The notes under the pieces were generated by a model. It searched no databases. It saw only the letters and a list, made by a program, of their open reading frames with translations, and was not told where the DNA came from. 51,775 nt of DNA. Source: Acidimicrobiia bacterium (GTDB lineage Bacteria > Actinomycetota > Acidimicrobiia > Spongiisociales > UBA5794). How positions within the stretch are numbered: the first letter of the stretch is position 1; every line of letters begins with the position of its first letter. Shown here piece after piece: positions 45,466 through 51,775 of this stretch. The translations under genes and the position numbers were made by a program. The DNA is taken from positions 1 through 51,775 of the forward strand of contig DASWKR010000011.1 of NCBI GenBank assembly GCA_036396535.1. The letters run 5' to 3'.

Positions 45466-46466
45466 GCGCGCCGAAGCTCGATCCCGGCCTCGGGTTGTCC
45501 CCCGTCGACTTCGACGAGATCGGACCGCCCATCGGGCAGCGCTTCCCGGACGTCGTCCTGCCCGACCAGACGGGGCGCGCCGTCGACCTGCACGCCGACC
45601 GCGCCGGACGCCCGGCGCTCGTGGTCGTCCACCGCAGCGCAGATTGGTGACCATGGTGCAAGATGCAGCTGGTCGAGTTGCAAGAGACGGCGGCGAGCAG
45701 CAGTGACCTCGCCGTCTACGCAATCTCGTACGACCCGGTCGATGTGCTCGCCGACTTCGGGGCCCGGCACGGCATCTCGTATCGGCTGCTCTCCGACGTC
45801 GGGAGCATCGCAATGAGCGCACTGGGGGTGCTGAACCGCAGTATCGCCGCCGATCAGGCGTACTGGGGATGGGCGTACGAGGACAAGCACCACGGCCTGC
45901 CGTACCCCGGGTCGTTCGTGTTGGACCCGTCAGGCATCGTGGTCGACAAACGCTTCGAGCGATCGCACAGGAACCGTCGCACGAGCCGATCGGTCGTGGA
46001 GGACCTCGGCCTCGTGGCAGCCGGCGACGGCGCCGAGGTGAGCGCTACCGCGGCGGCGGACGGAATCACTGCCGCCGCCTACCACGCAACCGCATCCGTC
46101 TTCCCGAACCAAGTGAGCACCGTCAGGGTCGACGTGGCGCTGGATCCAGGCGTGCACGTGTTCGTCCCGCCGACGAGCGGCGGGTACACGCTGCTGGAGG
46201 CTTCCATCGAGGCGCCGGACGGCGTCTTCTGGGACGAGCCGGATCCTCCGTCGGGGGAGCCCTTCCTCATCGACGGCATCGACGATGAGCTTCAAGTGGT
46301 CGAGGGGCGGGCAGCGCTCGAGATCCCATTCCACGTTCACGAGAAGACGGGCGAAACCGTCCGCTTCACGATCGTGGTGAGATACCAGGCGTGCTCCGCC
46401 ACGATCTGTCTCCCACCGGGCGAGATCCGGCTCGAGCTGTCTCTCGTCGTCAGGCCGAAGATGTGA
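45462..46466 (+). CDS. Selenocysteine-containing redoxin (AhpC/TSA-like) fused to a DsbD-alpha-like domain
   Basis: Read through the in-frame TGA at 45648-45650, this is a 334-residue protein with Sec63. The start GTG 45462 overlaps the amidohydrolase stop and the true stop overlaps the next start. Residues about 20-165 form a thioredoxin/peroxiredoxin domain: RFPDVVLPDQTGRAVDL, then VVHRSADW-U-PWCKMQLVELQ, where Cys-containing relatives have SADWC-P-x-C, so the motif is UxxC (Sec63, Cys66), then LPYPGSFVLDPSGIVVDKR. The C-terminal 140 residues (VDVALDPGVHVFVPPTSGGYTLLEASI, then FTIVVRYQACSATICLPP with Cys311 and Cys316) resemble the DsbD alpha domain. There is no signal peptide. A conventional annotation would stop at TGA or start at ATG 45663 and lose the active site. 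Readthrough is inferred; the coding continuity and hairpin are seen. Confidence 0.88.
45648..45682 (+). other. UGA selenocysteine codon with bacterial SECIS-like hairpin
   Basis: After the TGA (45648-45650) there are 13 bases and then TGCAGCT (45664-45670), loop GGTCG (45671-45675), AGTTGCA (45676-45682): a 7-bp stem with one G-U pair. The loop begins 21 bases after the TGA and contains GGUC, the apical loop sequence of the E. coli fdhF SECIS. Bacterial SECIS elements lie within coding sequence directly after UGA, as here, and recruit SelB. Confidence 0.85.
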
Positions 46467-47371
46467 CCACGATCCGGGCGGGCGGCTACGCGCCCCGCGA
46501 CAGCACACACACGCGGGCGCTCGAGCACATCGCCCGGCGGCTCGATGCCGCCGTCGACGGAGCGGTCGCGGTCGAGATCGTGCCCAACATCATGGACCTG
46601 GGACGCCAGAGCTCCGACCTCCTCGACATGGTCGAAGGCGGTGAGCTGACGCTGTGCTATTTCTCGACGAGCTACCTCGGAGAGCGGGTACCCGAGCTGA
46701 ACGCCCTCGAGGTTCCGTTCCTGTTCGACACCCTCGACGAGGCACACTCGGCCATGGATGGGTCTTTCGGGGCGGCCCTGACGGCGGCAACGGAGCGCCG
46801 CACCGGTCTCGAGGTGCTCGGCTACTGGGACAACGGCTTCCGCCATCTCACGAACGCCCGCCATCCCGTCCATGTGCCGGAGGACGTGGCCGGCCTGCGG
46901 GTGCGCCTCCAGCCGAACCGGGTCCACGAGGCGATGGTCGAAGCGTGGGGAGGCATCCCGGTCGCCGTCGAGCTGAGCCGCGGGATCGAGCTGCTGATGG
47001 CCGGCGAGGTCGACGCCCAGGAGAACCCGCTGGCGAACACCACCGCATGCGGGGTGGACGCCATCCATCCCCACGTGACCATGACGGCCCACCTCTTCGG
47101 GGCTCGCGGCGTCTACGCAAATCCGAGATCGCTCGAGGCGCTGCCTGCCGAGGTCGCCGATGAGCTGCGGATCGCCGCTCGCGACGCCATCGCCTTCCAG
47201 CGCCCGGCGGCGGCGGCCTTCGAGAACGAGACGCGAGAGAAGATGGCCGCCGCCGGGACGGCGTTCGTCGATCCGACACCCGACGAGAGGGCCGCCTTCG
47301 TCGCGGCGACGGCGCGTGTCGCCGAATGGGCGAGGTCCGAGGTCGGCGAGGTGGTTCCGTGGCCGACGTGA
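46463..47371 (+). CDS. TRAP-type (DctP/YiaO) solute-binding protein without a signal peptide
   Basis: A 302-residue protein of the TRAP periplasmic binding family: RALEHIARRLDAAVDGAVAVEIVPN, YLGERVPELNALEVPFLFDTLDEAHSAMDG, GLEVLGYWDNGFRHLTNARHPVHVPEDVAGLRVRLQPNRVHEAMVEAWGG and AGEVDAQENPLANT are its standard segments, with the Arg in LRVRLQ positioned to bind a carboxylate. The start GTG 46463 overlaps the selenoprotein stop, and the mature fold begins at once (TTIRAGGYAP), so there is no export signal. No DctQ or DctM gene is present. It may act in the cytoplasm as a ligand carrier or sensor; another start with a signal peptide does not exist in frame. Confidence 0.88.
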   Translation: MTTIRAGGYAPRDSTHTRALEHIARRLDAAVDGAVAVEIVPNIMDLGRQSSDLLDMVEGGELTLCYFSTSYLGERVPELNALEVPFLFDTLDEAHSAMDGSFGAALTAATERRTGLEVLGYWDNGFRHLTNARHPVHVPEDVAGLRVRLQPNRVHEAMVEAWGGIPVAVELSRGIELLMAGEVDAQENPLANTTACGVDAIHPHVTMTAHLFGARGVYANPRSLEALPAEVADELRIAARDAIAFQRPAAAAFENETREKMAAAGTAFVDPTPDERAAFVAATARVAEWARSEVGEVVPWPT

Positions 47372-48111
47372 CGTGGGACTTCAGCCGGCGTGCGGTTGCC
47401 ATCACTGGTTCGGCGGCCGGGATCGGAGCCGGCGCGGTTGCCGCTTTTGGAGCTGCCGGGGCGACCGTCTACGCCCTCGACGTCGACGAGGAGGCAGGCC
47501 GGGCCGCCGTGGCGGGGGTCGATGGGGCCGAATTCCTGCGAGTCGACGTCACCGACCGCCGGTCCGTCACTGCCGCGTTCGATCATGTGGATTCCCGGGG
47601 CGGCCTCGACGTCCTCGTGAACAACGCAGGCGGCTTCTGGGAGCAGCACACGATGGAGTCGGTCGGCGACGACGAGTGGGACAGGATCGTCGACCTCAAC
47701 CTCAAGGGAGTCTTCCTCTGCTCGCAAGCGGCCATCCCCCTCCTCAGACGGAGCACCGCCGGGAGGATCATCACGATGAGCTCGCTCGCCGGCCAGACGG
47801 CGGCGTACCGCTCGTCGCCGCCCTACGCAGCCGCCAAGGCCGGAGTCCTCGCACTCACCAGGGTCATGGCACTCGAGCTGGCGGGCGAAGGGATAACCAG
47901 CAACGCCATCGCTCCGACCGCCGTGCTCACCGAGCGGATCCACACCGTGAGGTCGCCCGAAGAGCGCAGCCGGACGGCGGAGACCATCCCCCTCGGACGC
48001 TACGGCGAGATCGACGAGATCGTCGCCGTGATGATGTTCCTGGCTTCCGAAGAGGCGGGATTCATCACGGGTGAGACGGTCTCGGTGAATGGAGGGAGGT
48101 TCATGGCGTGA
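47359..48111 (+). CDS. Short-chain dehydrogenase/reductase
   Basis: A 250-residue SDR. AITGSAAGIGAG is the cofactor glycine motif, NNAGG and TMSSLAG mark the core with catalytic Ser, and YAAAK the catalytic Tyr/Lys. NAIAPTAVLT and GFITGETVSVNGGRFM are typical of the classical family (3-oxoacyl-reductase/glucose-dehydrogenase-like). The start GTG at 47359 is preceded by GAGGTGG; GTG at 47368, overlapping the previous stop, is an alternative. It likely oxidises or reduces a hydroxyl or keto group of the operon's substrate, which is unknown. Confidence 0.93.
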   Translation: MADVTWDFSRRAVAITGSAAGIGAGAVAAFGAAGATVYALDVDEEAGRAAVAGVDGAEFLRVDVTDRRSVTAAFDHVDSRGGLDVLVNNAGGFWEQHTMESVGDDEWDRIVDLNLKGVFLCSQAAIPLLRRSTAGRIITMSSLAGQTAAYRSSPPYAAAKAGVLALTRVMALELAGEGITSNAIAPTAVLTERIHTVRSPEERSRTAETIPLGRYGEIDEIVAVMMFLASEEAGFITGETVSVNGGRFMA

Positions 48112-48968
48112 TCGGGTTCGTCGGCCTCGGGAGGATGGGGCTGCCCATAGCCCGCAACATCGCCGCAGGTGGGCACGACATCCGCTGCGTCGATGTCGTC
48201 GGGTCGGCAGTCGAGCGCGCCCTCGCCTCCGGCCTCGATGCCACGACAGATCTGGGCGCGCTCGAAGGCGCCGACGTCGTGCTGACGTCTCTACCCGACA
48301 CTCCCGAGGTCGCCGGGGTGTTCCTCGAGCCGGGGAATCTCCTGGAGGCCATGGCGGATGGCGGGGTCGCAGTCGATCTGTCGACGATCTCGATCGACGG
48401 GTCACGCGCCATCGCCGAGGAAGCGGCGGCGCGGCGCCGATCGTTCCTCGACGCCCCGCTGAGCGGGAGCGTTCCCCACGCCGAGTCGAAGACCCTGGCC
48501 GTGATGGTCGGGGGTGAGGCCGGCGCACTGGCGACGGTGATGCCCGTGCTGGCGTCCATGTCGTCGTCGGTGCACCACATGGGTGGCAACGGGGCCGGCC
48601 TCGTCATGAAGCTCATCACGAACCGGCTGCTTGCCGCCTCGGTCGCCGCCCTCGCCGAGGCCGTCGTGCAGATGGAGGCGAACGACATCGATGTGGACGC
48701 CGGGCTCGGCCTCCTCGCCGCCGGGGCGGTACCGAAGCTCATCGAGTACAAAGGACCGGCGCTGCGCGACAGGGAGTACCGGGCAGCGTTCACGATCGAC
48801 CTGATGCGCAAGGACATGGGCCACGCCTCAGGGTTGGCCGGGGGTGACCGCCTCGCATCGGTCGTCGAGCAGGTGTTCGACGAGGCGTCGCGACTCGGTC
48901 ACGGGGACGGCGACATCGCTGCGATCATCGAGACGTGGCTCGTGAAGGAGGGACCGTGGCGAACCTGA
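48108..48968 (+). CDS. 3-Hydroxyisobutyrate-dehydrogenase-family NAD(P)-dependent enzyme
   Basis: A 286-residue beta-hydroxyacid dehydrogenase. GFVGLGRMGLPIARNI is the N-terminal cofactor motif, DAPLSGSVPHAESKTLAVMVGG the substrate-binding segment, and GNGAGLVMKLITNRLL contains the catalytic Lys. The family covers 3-hydroxyisobutyrate, tartronate-semialdehyde, and related hydroxyacid or hydroxy-sulfonate substrates. The start GTG 48108 overlaps the SDR stop as GTGA. Together with the SDR and Ldh it gives this operon three dehydrogenases. Confidence 0.93.
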   Translation: MIGFVGLGRMGLPIARNIAAGGHDIRCVDVVGSAVERALASGLDATTDLGALEGADVVLTSLPDTPEVAGVFLEPGNLLEAMADGGVAVDLSTISIDGSRAIAEEAAARRRSFLDAPLSGSVPHAESKTLAVMVGGEAGALATVMPVLASMSSSVHHMGGNGAGLVMKLITNRLLAASVAALAEAVVQMEANDIDVDAGLGLLAAGAVPKLIEYKGPALRDREYRAAFTIDLMRKDMGHASGLAGGDRLASVVEQVFDEASRLGHGDGDIAAIIETWLVKEGPWRT

Positions 48969-49348
48969 TCGTGTTCGACGAAGCCGACCCGGTGGAGCGC
49001 GGCGACGGCATCACGAGCGTGCGGCTCACCCCCGAGCCGCTCGAGGGGCAGGGCTTCGTGATGGGGGTCACGTCGTTCCCTCCCGGCACGAGCATCCCGC
49101 TCCACGCCCACAACACCGTGGAGCAGGTGACGGTGCTCGAAGGTGAGGGCATCGCCGTGCTCGAAGGCGCTGAGCGGCCGGCGCGGCCCTACGACACCAC
49201 CCAGATCGCGCCCGGCGAGTTCCACAGGTTCGTCAACACCGGAGGCGGGATCATGAGGATCCTGTGGGTGTACGGCGACACGTACGTGACCCGCACGTTC
49301 GCCGACACGGGCGAGACCGTGGAGCAGTTCCAGCGCGGCGCGCCATGA
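48956..49348 (+). CDS. Cupin-domain protein
   Basis: A 130-residue single cupin. GTSIPLHAHNTVEQVTVLEGEG is the first cupin motif with two histidines and a glutamate, and APGEFHRFVNTGGGIMRILWVYG the second with its histidine, so a metal site is complete. The start GTG 48956 overlaps the preceding gene by 13 bp; ATGA links it to the next. Small cupins in such operons act as isomerases, decarboxylases or sugar-binding proteins; no choice can be made here. Confidence 0.88.
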   Translation: MANLIVFDEADPVERGDGITSVRLTPEPLEGQGFVMGVTSFPPGTSIPLHAHNTVEQVTVLEGEGIAVLEGAERPARPYDTTQIAPGEFHRFVNTGGGIMRILWVYGDTYVTRTFADTGETVEQFQRGAP

Positions 49349-50397
49349 CCGCGCCGCCTTTCCCGATGGGCAGGCTCGAGGCTTTCGTCGCCGACGTGCT
49401 CGGTGCTCTCGGTGTGCTGCCCGACCACGCCGAGACGACTGCGAAGCGCTTGCTGGAAGCCGACGCCCGAGGCAGGACCGGCCATGGAATCATCCGGCTG
49501 CCTCTGTACGCCGAGCGCATCGAGGCAGGCGGCTACAACCTGCGGCCGGCAATCCGCATCGCCCGGCAGACCCCGGTTTCGGCGCTCGTCGACGGCGACA
49601 ACGGACTCGGCCAGGTCGTGATGACGCTCGCCGCCGAGACGGCGATCGAGAAGGCGCAACAATCCGGGATGGCGTGGGTGGGGACGACCCGCTCGAACCA
49701 CGCCGGCGCAGCCGGCATCTACCCGGCCATGGCAGTCGGGGAGGGGTTGATCGCCTTCTACTTCGCGGTCGCCAACGCCAACGGCATGCCGCCGTGGGGC
49801 GGTCGGGAGCCGATCCTGGGAACGAACCCGATCGCCATCGGCGTCCCGGCCGGTGACGAGCCTCCCTTCCTGCTCGACATCGCGACCACCGTCGCATCGC
49901 ACGGCACCATCAAAGTGGTGGCGCAGGCGGGGGAGCAGATGCCGATCGGCTGGGTCGTCGATGTCGAGGGCAACCCGATCACCGACCCGAACCGCGCCGA
50001 CGAGGGCTTCCTCGTCCCGATCGGCGGCTACAAGGGCGCCGGCCTCAACATCGCCATCGGGCTCCTCGCCGGGGTCCTCAACGATGCGGCCTTCGGCCGT
50101 TCGGTGGTCGATCACAGGGAGCATCCGGAAATCCCCACGAACACCGGCCAGGCGATCTTCGTGATGCGTCCCGATCTGTTCGCCGAACAGGACGAGTTCC
50201 TGGCGCGAGTCGACGCAAAGCTCCACGAGTTCCGCACCTCGGAGCCCATGGGAGGCGCCATCGTGAGGCTTCCCGGCGACCGGGCGGCGGAGGTCGAGAA
50301 GGGGAGCCGGGCAGGCGGGATCGAGATCCCCGAGATGCTCCTCGGTCGGCTTCGGGGTCTCGCCGATCGGCTCGGGGTGGGCGACAGGTTGGAGTAG
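49345..50397 (+). CDS. Ldh-family (malate/lactate/ureidoglycolate type) dehydrogenase
   Basis: A 350-residue NAD(P)-dependent dehydrogenase of the YbiC/YlbC/AllD family. RTGHGIIRLPLYAERIEAGGYN, GTTRSNHAGAAGIYPAMAVGEGLIAFYFAVANANGMPPWGG and GTNPIAIGVPAG are the nucleotide- and substrate-binding segments; IGGYKGAGLNIAIGLLAGVLN and NTGQAIFVMRPDLF follow in the usual order. Substrates in the family are 2-hydroxy acids such as malate, lactate, ureidoglycolate or diketogulonate. The ATG overlaps the cupin stop. It is the last gene of the operon, convergent with the GNAT gene 16 bp away. Confidence 0.93.
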   Translation: MTAPPFPMGRLEAFVADVLGALGVLPDHAETTAKRLLEADARGRTGHGIIRLPLYAERIEAGGYNLRPAIRIARQTPVSALVDGDNGLGQVVMTLAAETAIEKAQQSGMAWVGTTRSNHAGAAGIYPAMAVGEGLIAFYFAVANANGMPPWGGREPILGTNPIAIGVPAGDEPPFLLDIATTVASHGTIKVVAQAGEQMPIGWVVDVEGNPITDPNRADEGFLVPIGGYKGAGLNIAIGLLAGVLNDAAFGRSVVDHREHPEIPTNTGQAIFVMRPDLFAEQDEFLARVDAKLHEFRTSEPMGGAIVRLPGDRAAEVEKGSRAGGIEIPEMLLGRLRGLADRLGVGDRLE

Positions 50398-50413
50398 CGG
50401 CGCCGGCCGCAGC

Positions 50414-50977
50414 TCACTGCCCGAGGTCGTAGCGCATGATCGGGCGCGCCGCGACGTGCCGGGCGACCGTGACGAAACCTGCTCGAGCGAACGTCGTCGC
50501 GTATCCGGTGCTCGACGCGCTCGGCGTGAGGTCGGCGTCGAGCGGATATGCCTCGACCGCCGGCGCGCCGGCCTCCGCGGCCGCCTCCACGGCCGCCGCG
50601 ATCAGGGTCGTCGTCACGCCCTGCCTTCGGTAGCCCTTTCGGATGTAGAAGCACGAGATCGACCAGACGGGGGCGTCGTCGACGCGCCGCAGCCGCGGCG
50701 AGCGATCGAGCCACGGCAAGGCGTCGCGGGGGGTGAGCTGGCACCAGCCGACGGCAATCTCGCCGTCGAAGGCGAGCAGGCCGGGAGGAGGGCCGGCGGC
50801 GACGACTTCGCGAAACGCCTCCCTGTTCTCGTCGGGGTCGGTGCGGCGGTAGGCGTTGCCGGTTCGCCAGTACGTGCACCAGCACCGGCCGACCGGGCCG
50901 GTCGTGTCGAACAGATCGACGAGTGCTGGCCACAGCTCGGGGGTGAGGGCCCGGATGACGAGATCCACTCGTGGCAT
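50414..50977 (-). CDS. GNAT-family N-acetyltransferase
   Basis: A 187-residue acetyltransferase. CFYIRKGYRRQGVTTTLIAAAVEAAAEAGAPAVEAYPL contains motif A (RKGYRRQGV) for acetyl-CoA and the following strand; GPVGRCWCTYWRTGNAYRR near the N-terminus matches the GNAT subgroup with CWCxYWR, common in actinobacteria. The start is uncertain: ATG 50977 (MPRVDLVIRALTPEL) suits the fold better than ATG 51022. Substrate unknown. Confidence 0.87.
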   Translation of the reverse strand: MPRVDLVIRALTPELWPALVDLFDTTGPVGRCWCTYWRTGNAYRRTDPDENREAFREVVAAGPPPGLLAFDGEIAVGWCQLTPRDALPWLDRSPRLRRVDDAPVWSISCFYIRKGYRRQGVTTTLIAAAVEAAAEAGAPAVEAYPLDADLTPSASSTGYATTFARAGFVTVARHVAARPIMRYDLGQ

Positions 50978-51075
50978 GAAAGCACGGACGTCGGCAGCCG
51001 TTGCCTGTGCCGATTGCCACATGGCCGTAACTCGGTATGATCGCGGCTTCTTTTCGTCAGTCGGGTGTGGTATGG

Positions 51076-51091
51076 TCGAACGTATGTTCGA
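51076..51091 (+). promoter_or_regulatory. LexA/SOS box on the 13E12 gene
   Basis: TCGAAC-GTAT-GTTCGA is a perfect dyad matching the actinobacterial LexA consensus TCGAAC-N4-GTTCGA. It overlaps the presumed ATG at 51084. A -10-like TATGGT lies at 51071-51076, which would place transcription start at or next to that ATG, giving a leaderless message silenced by LexA. Mycobacterial 13E12 genes are known to have LexA sites at their 5' ends. Confidence 0.88.
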
Positions 51092-51722
51092 TATTGGTGA
51101 TGTGGTTGGGGAGCGGCTCCCGGAGGGGCTCGACTCGATGCGTCCCGGGTCGGGGTTGGCGGCCGCCTTGGAGGGGGTCGACGTGTCCCGGTTGTCGGGT
51201 TATGACCGGATCGTGGCGTTGCGGGCACACCAGCGGCTCGTGTCGCATTATCAAGCCCGCATGTGCCAAGACATGGAAGCGGTTGTTGAAGTGCTCGACG
51301 ACGGGAACTCGATGGAGGCCGCCATCTCTGGGGCGGCTGAGATCAGGGTGGCGTTGCGGTTGACGCGTCGGGCCGCCGACTCGGAGTTGTCGATGGCGCT
51401 CGATCTGCGGAGGCGTCTCCCGGTCGTGTGGACTGGCCTGCTAGACGGCGCCCTCGACGGGCGGCGGGCCCGTTGCATTGTCCACCAGACCGCCCACCTC
51501 GACGAAGCAGTCGCCCGGGACGTCGTTGCCGGCGTCATCGACGAGGCACCCGGGTTGACCACCGGACAACTGATCGCACGGCTACGGGGCATGTGCATCG
51601 AGGTGGCACCCGACGGGGGCTTGTCAAGTTCCACAGGTCTGGACCACCGTCTCGGGCCAGACCGCCTCGATGGCGTCACCGAACCCGGTCAGTCCGTCGC
51701 AGCAGGCGATCAACACGTCTGA
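51084..51722 (+). pseudogene. 13E12-repeat (DUF222/HNH) family protein, interrupted near 51620
   Basis: The first about 180 codons match the 13E12/DUF222 family: MFDIGDVVGERLPEGLDSMRPGSGLAAALEGVDVSRLSGYDRIVALRAHQRLVSHYQARM, then EIRVALRLTRRAADSELSMALDLRRRLPVVWTGLLDGALDGRRARCIVHQTAHLDEAVARDVV and TTGQLIARLRGMCIEVAPDGG. After that the frame enters sequence that, on the minus strand, encodes a transposase, and stops at 51722, so the C-terminal HNH endonuclease domain is missing here. ATG 51084 is chosen because of the leaderless arrangement; ATG 51072 is in frame. Family function is unclear, with SOS-regulated copies in mycobacteria. Confidence 0.8.
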
Positions 51723-51773
51723 GACGCCCCGGTTGCGGAGCTCGGTGAGCACTGCGAGCCAGAACTTGGCTCC
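51624..51773 (-). mobile_element. IS256-family (mutator-type) transposase fragment
   Basis: The minus strand from 51773 reads [22 protein letters not shown], then [25 protein letters not shown] and stops after GT. This is the core of IS256-type transposases (FWL...[20 protein letters not shown]), where relatives continue with VHLIR. The N-terminal part lies beyond the window; the C-terminal part is absent, so the element is broken at the junction with the 13E12 gene around 51612-51630. Confidence 0.8.
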
Positions 51774-51775
51774 CT

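Noticed and set aside
45663-46466. A stand-alone gene starting at ATG 45663, downstream of the TGA
   Set aside because: It would begin in the middle of the redoxin fold after the active-site motif and lacks a ribosome-binding site, while the upstream 62 codons encode the missing half in the same frame.
1-51775. CRISPR arrays, tRNA or rRNA genes, phage modules
   Set aside because: No regularly spaced repeats, no tRNA cloverleaf or GTTCGAAT-type arm outside coding sequence, and no integrase or structural phage genes were found.

Overview
The window is GC-rich, densely coded DNA, most likely from an uncultured actinobacterium. Evidence for this is a mycobacterial-type LexA box (TCGAAC-N4-GTTCGA) on a 13E12/DUF222 gene, an LLM-class (F420-type) oxidoreductase, a group 3b [NiFe]-hydrogenase with a cyclic-nucleotide-binding subunit, threonine/proline-rich lipoproteins, many GTG starts, and 1-13 bp gene overlaps inside operons (GTGA/ATGA junctions). 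No tRNA, rRNA or CRISPR was seen. No gene-free stretch exceeds 300 bp; the largest gaps are about 41408-41604, 24998-25168, 8584-8729 and 43609-43727.

Layout. 1-2121: the 3' part of an AidB-like acyl-CoA dehydrogenase and a lipoprotein. 7533-2134 (minus strand): a coupled operon for a cytosolic NAD(P)-linked [NiFe]-hydrogenase, in order hyhB, cyclic-nucleotide-binding protein, hyhG, hyhS, hyhL, maturation protease, hypA-like, hypC. 7640-9483: a frameshifted squalene-cyclase-fold gene, a PRC-barrel protein and a small unknown gene. 9559-20121: a saccharide locus with three GT4 glycosyltransferases, two GH130 enzymes and one (alpha/alpha)6-like protein, interrupted by a phosphoribosyltransferase-hydrolase fusion and an rtcB-archease pair. 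20130-26352: membrane transport (P-type Ca-type ATPase, DUF1634 protein, two TauE/SafE permeases, a Fet4-like protein) plus an UPF0173-type hydrolase. 26457-31803: Rieske oxygenase, GNAT, VOC, LLM oxidoreductase, dihydroorotase/allantoinase-type amidohydrolase and an alpha/beta-fold protein. 31894-39192 (minus): pyruvate phosphate dikinase, a dihydroorotate-dehydrogenase-like protein and pyruvate:ferredoxin oxidoreductase, giving interconversion of acetyl-CoA, pyruvate and PEP. 39319-43608: lipoprotein, betaine-aldehyde-type dehydrogenase, Gfo/Idh/MocA oxidoreductase and zinc alcohol dehydrogenase.

The most interesting part is 43728-50397, a continuous plus-strand operon: FCD-GntR regulator, ACMSD-type amidohydrolase, a redoxin, a TRAP-type binding protein without a signal peptide, SDR, 3-hydroxyisobutyrate-dehydrogenase-like enzyme, cupin, and Ldh-family dehydrogenase. 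The redoxin gene carries an in-frame TGA exactly where AhpC/TSA-like proteins have the active-site cysteine (...SADW-U-PWC...). It is followed by a short hairpin with a GGUC apical loop at the distance expected of a bacterial SECIS. I read it as a selenoprotein with a C-terminal DsbD-alpha-like domain. The operon looks like an undescribed oxidative catabolic pathway for a hydroxy- or keto-acid or sugar-acid type substrate, with dehydrogenases (43608-42610, 41605-42591, 41407-39947) beside it.

50414-51775: a GNAT gene, then a LexA-box-controlled 13E12 gene broken near 51620 by a fragment of an IS256-family transposase that runs off the end of the window.
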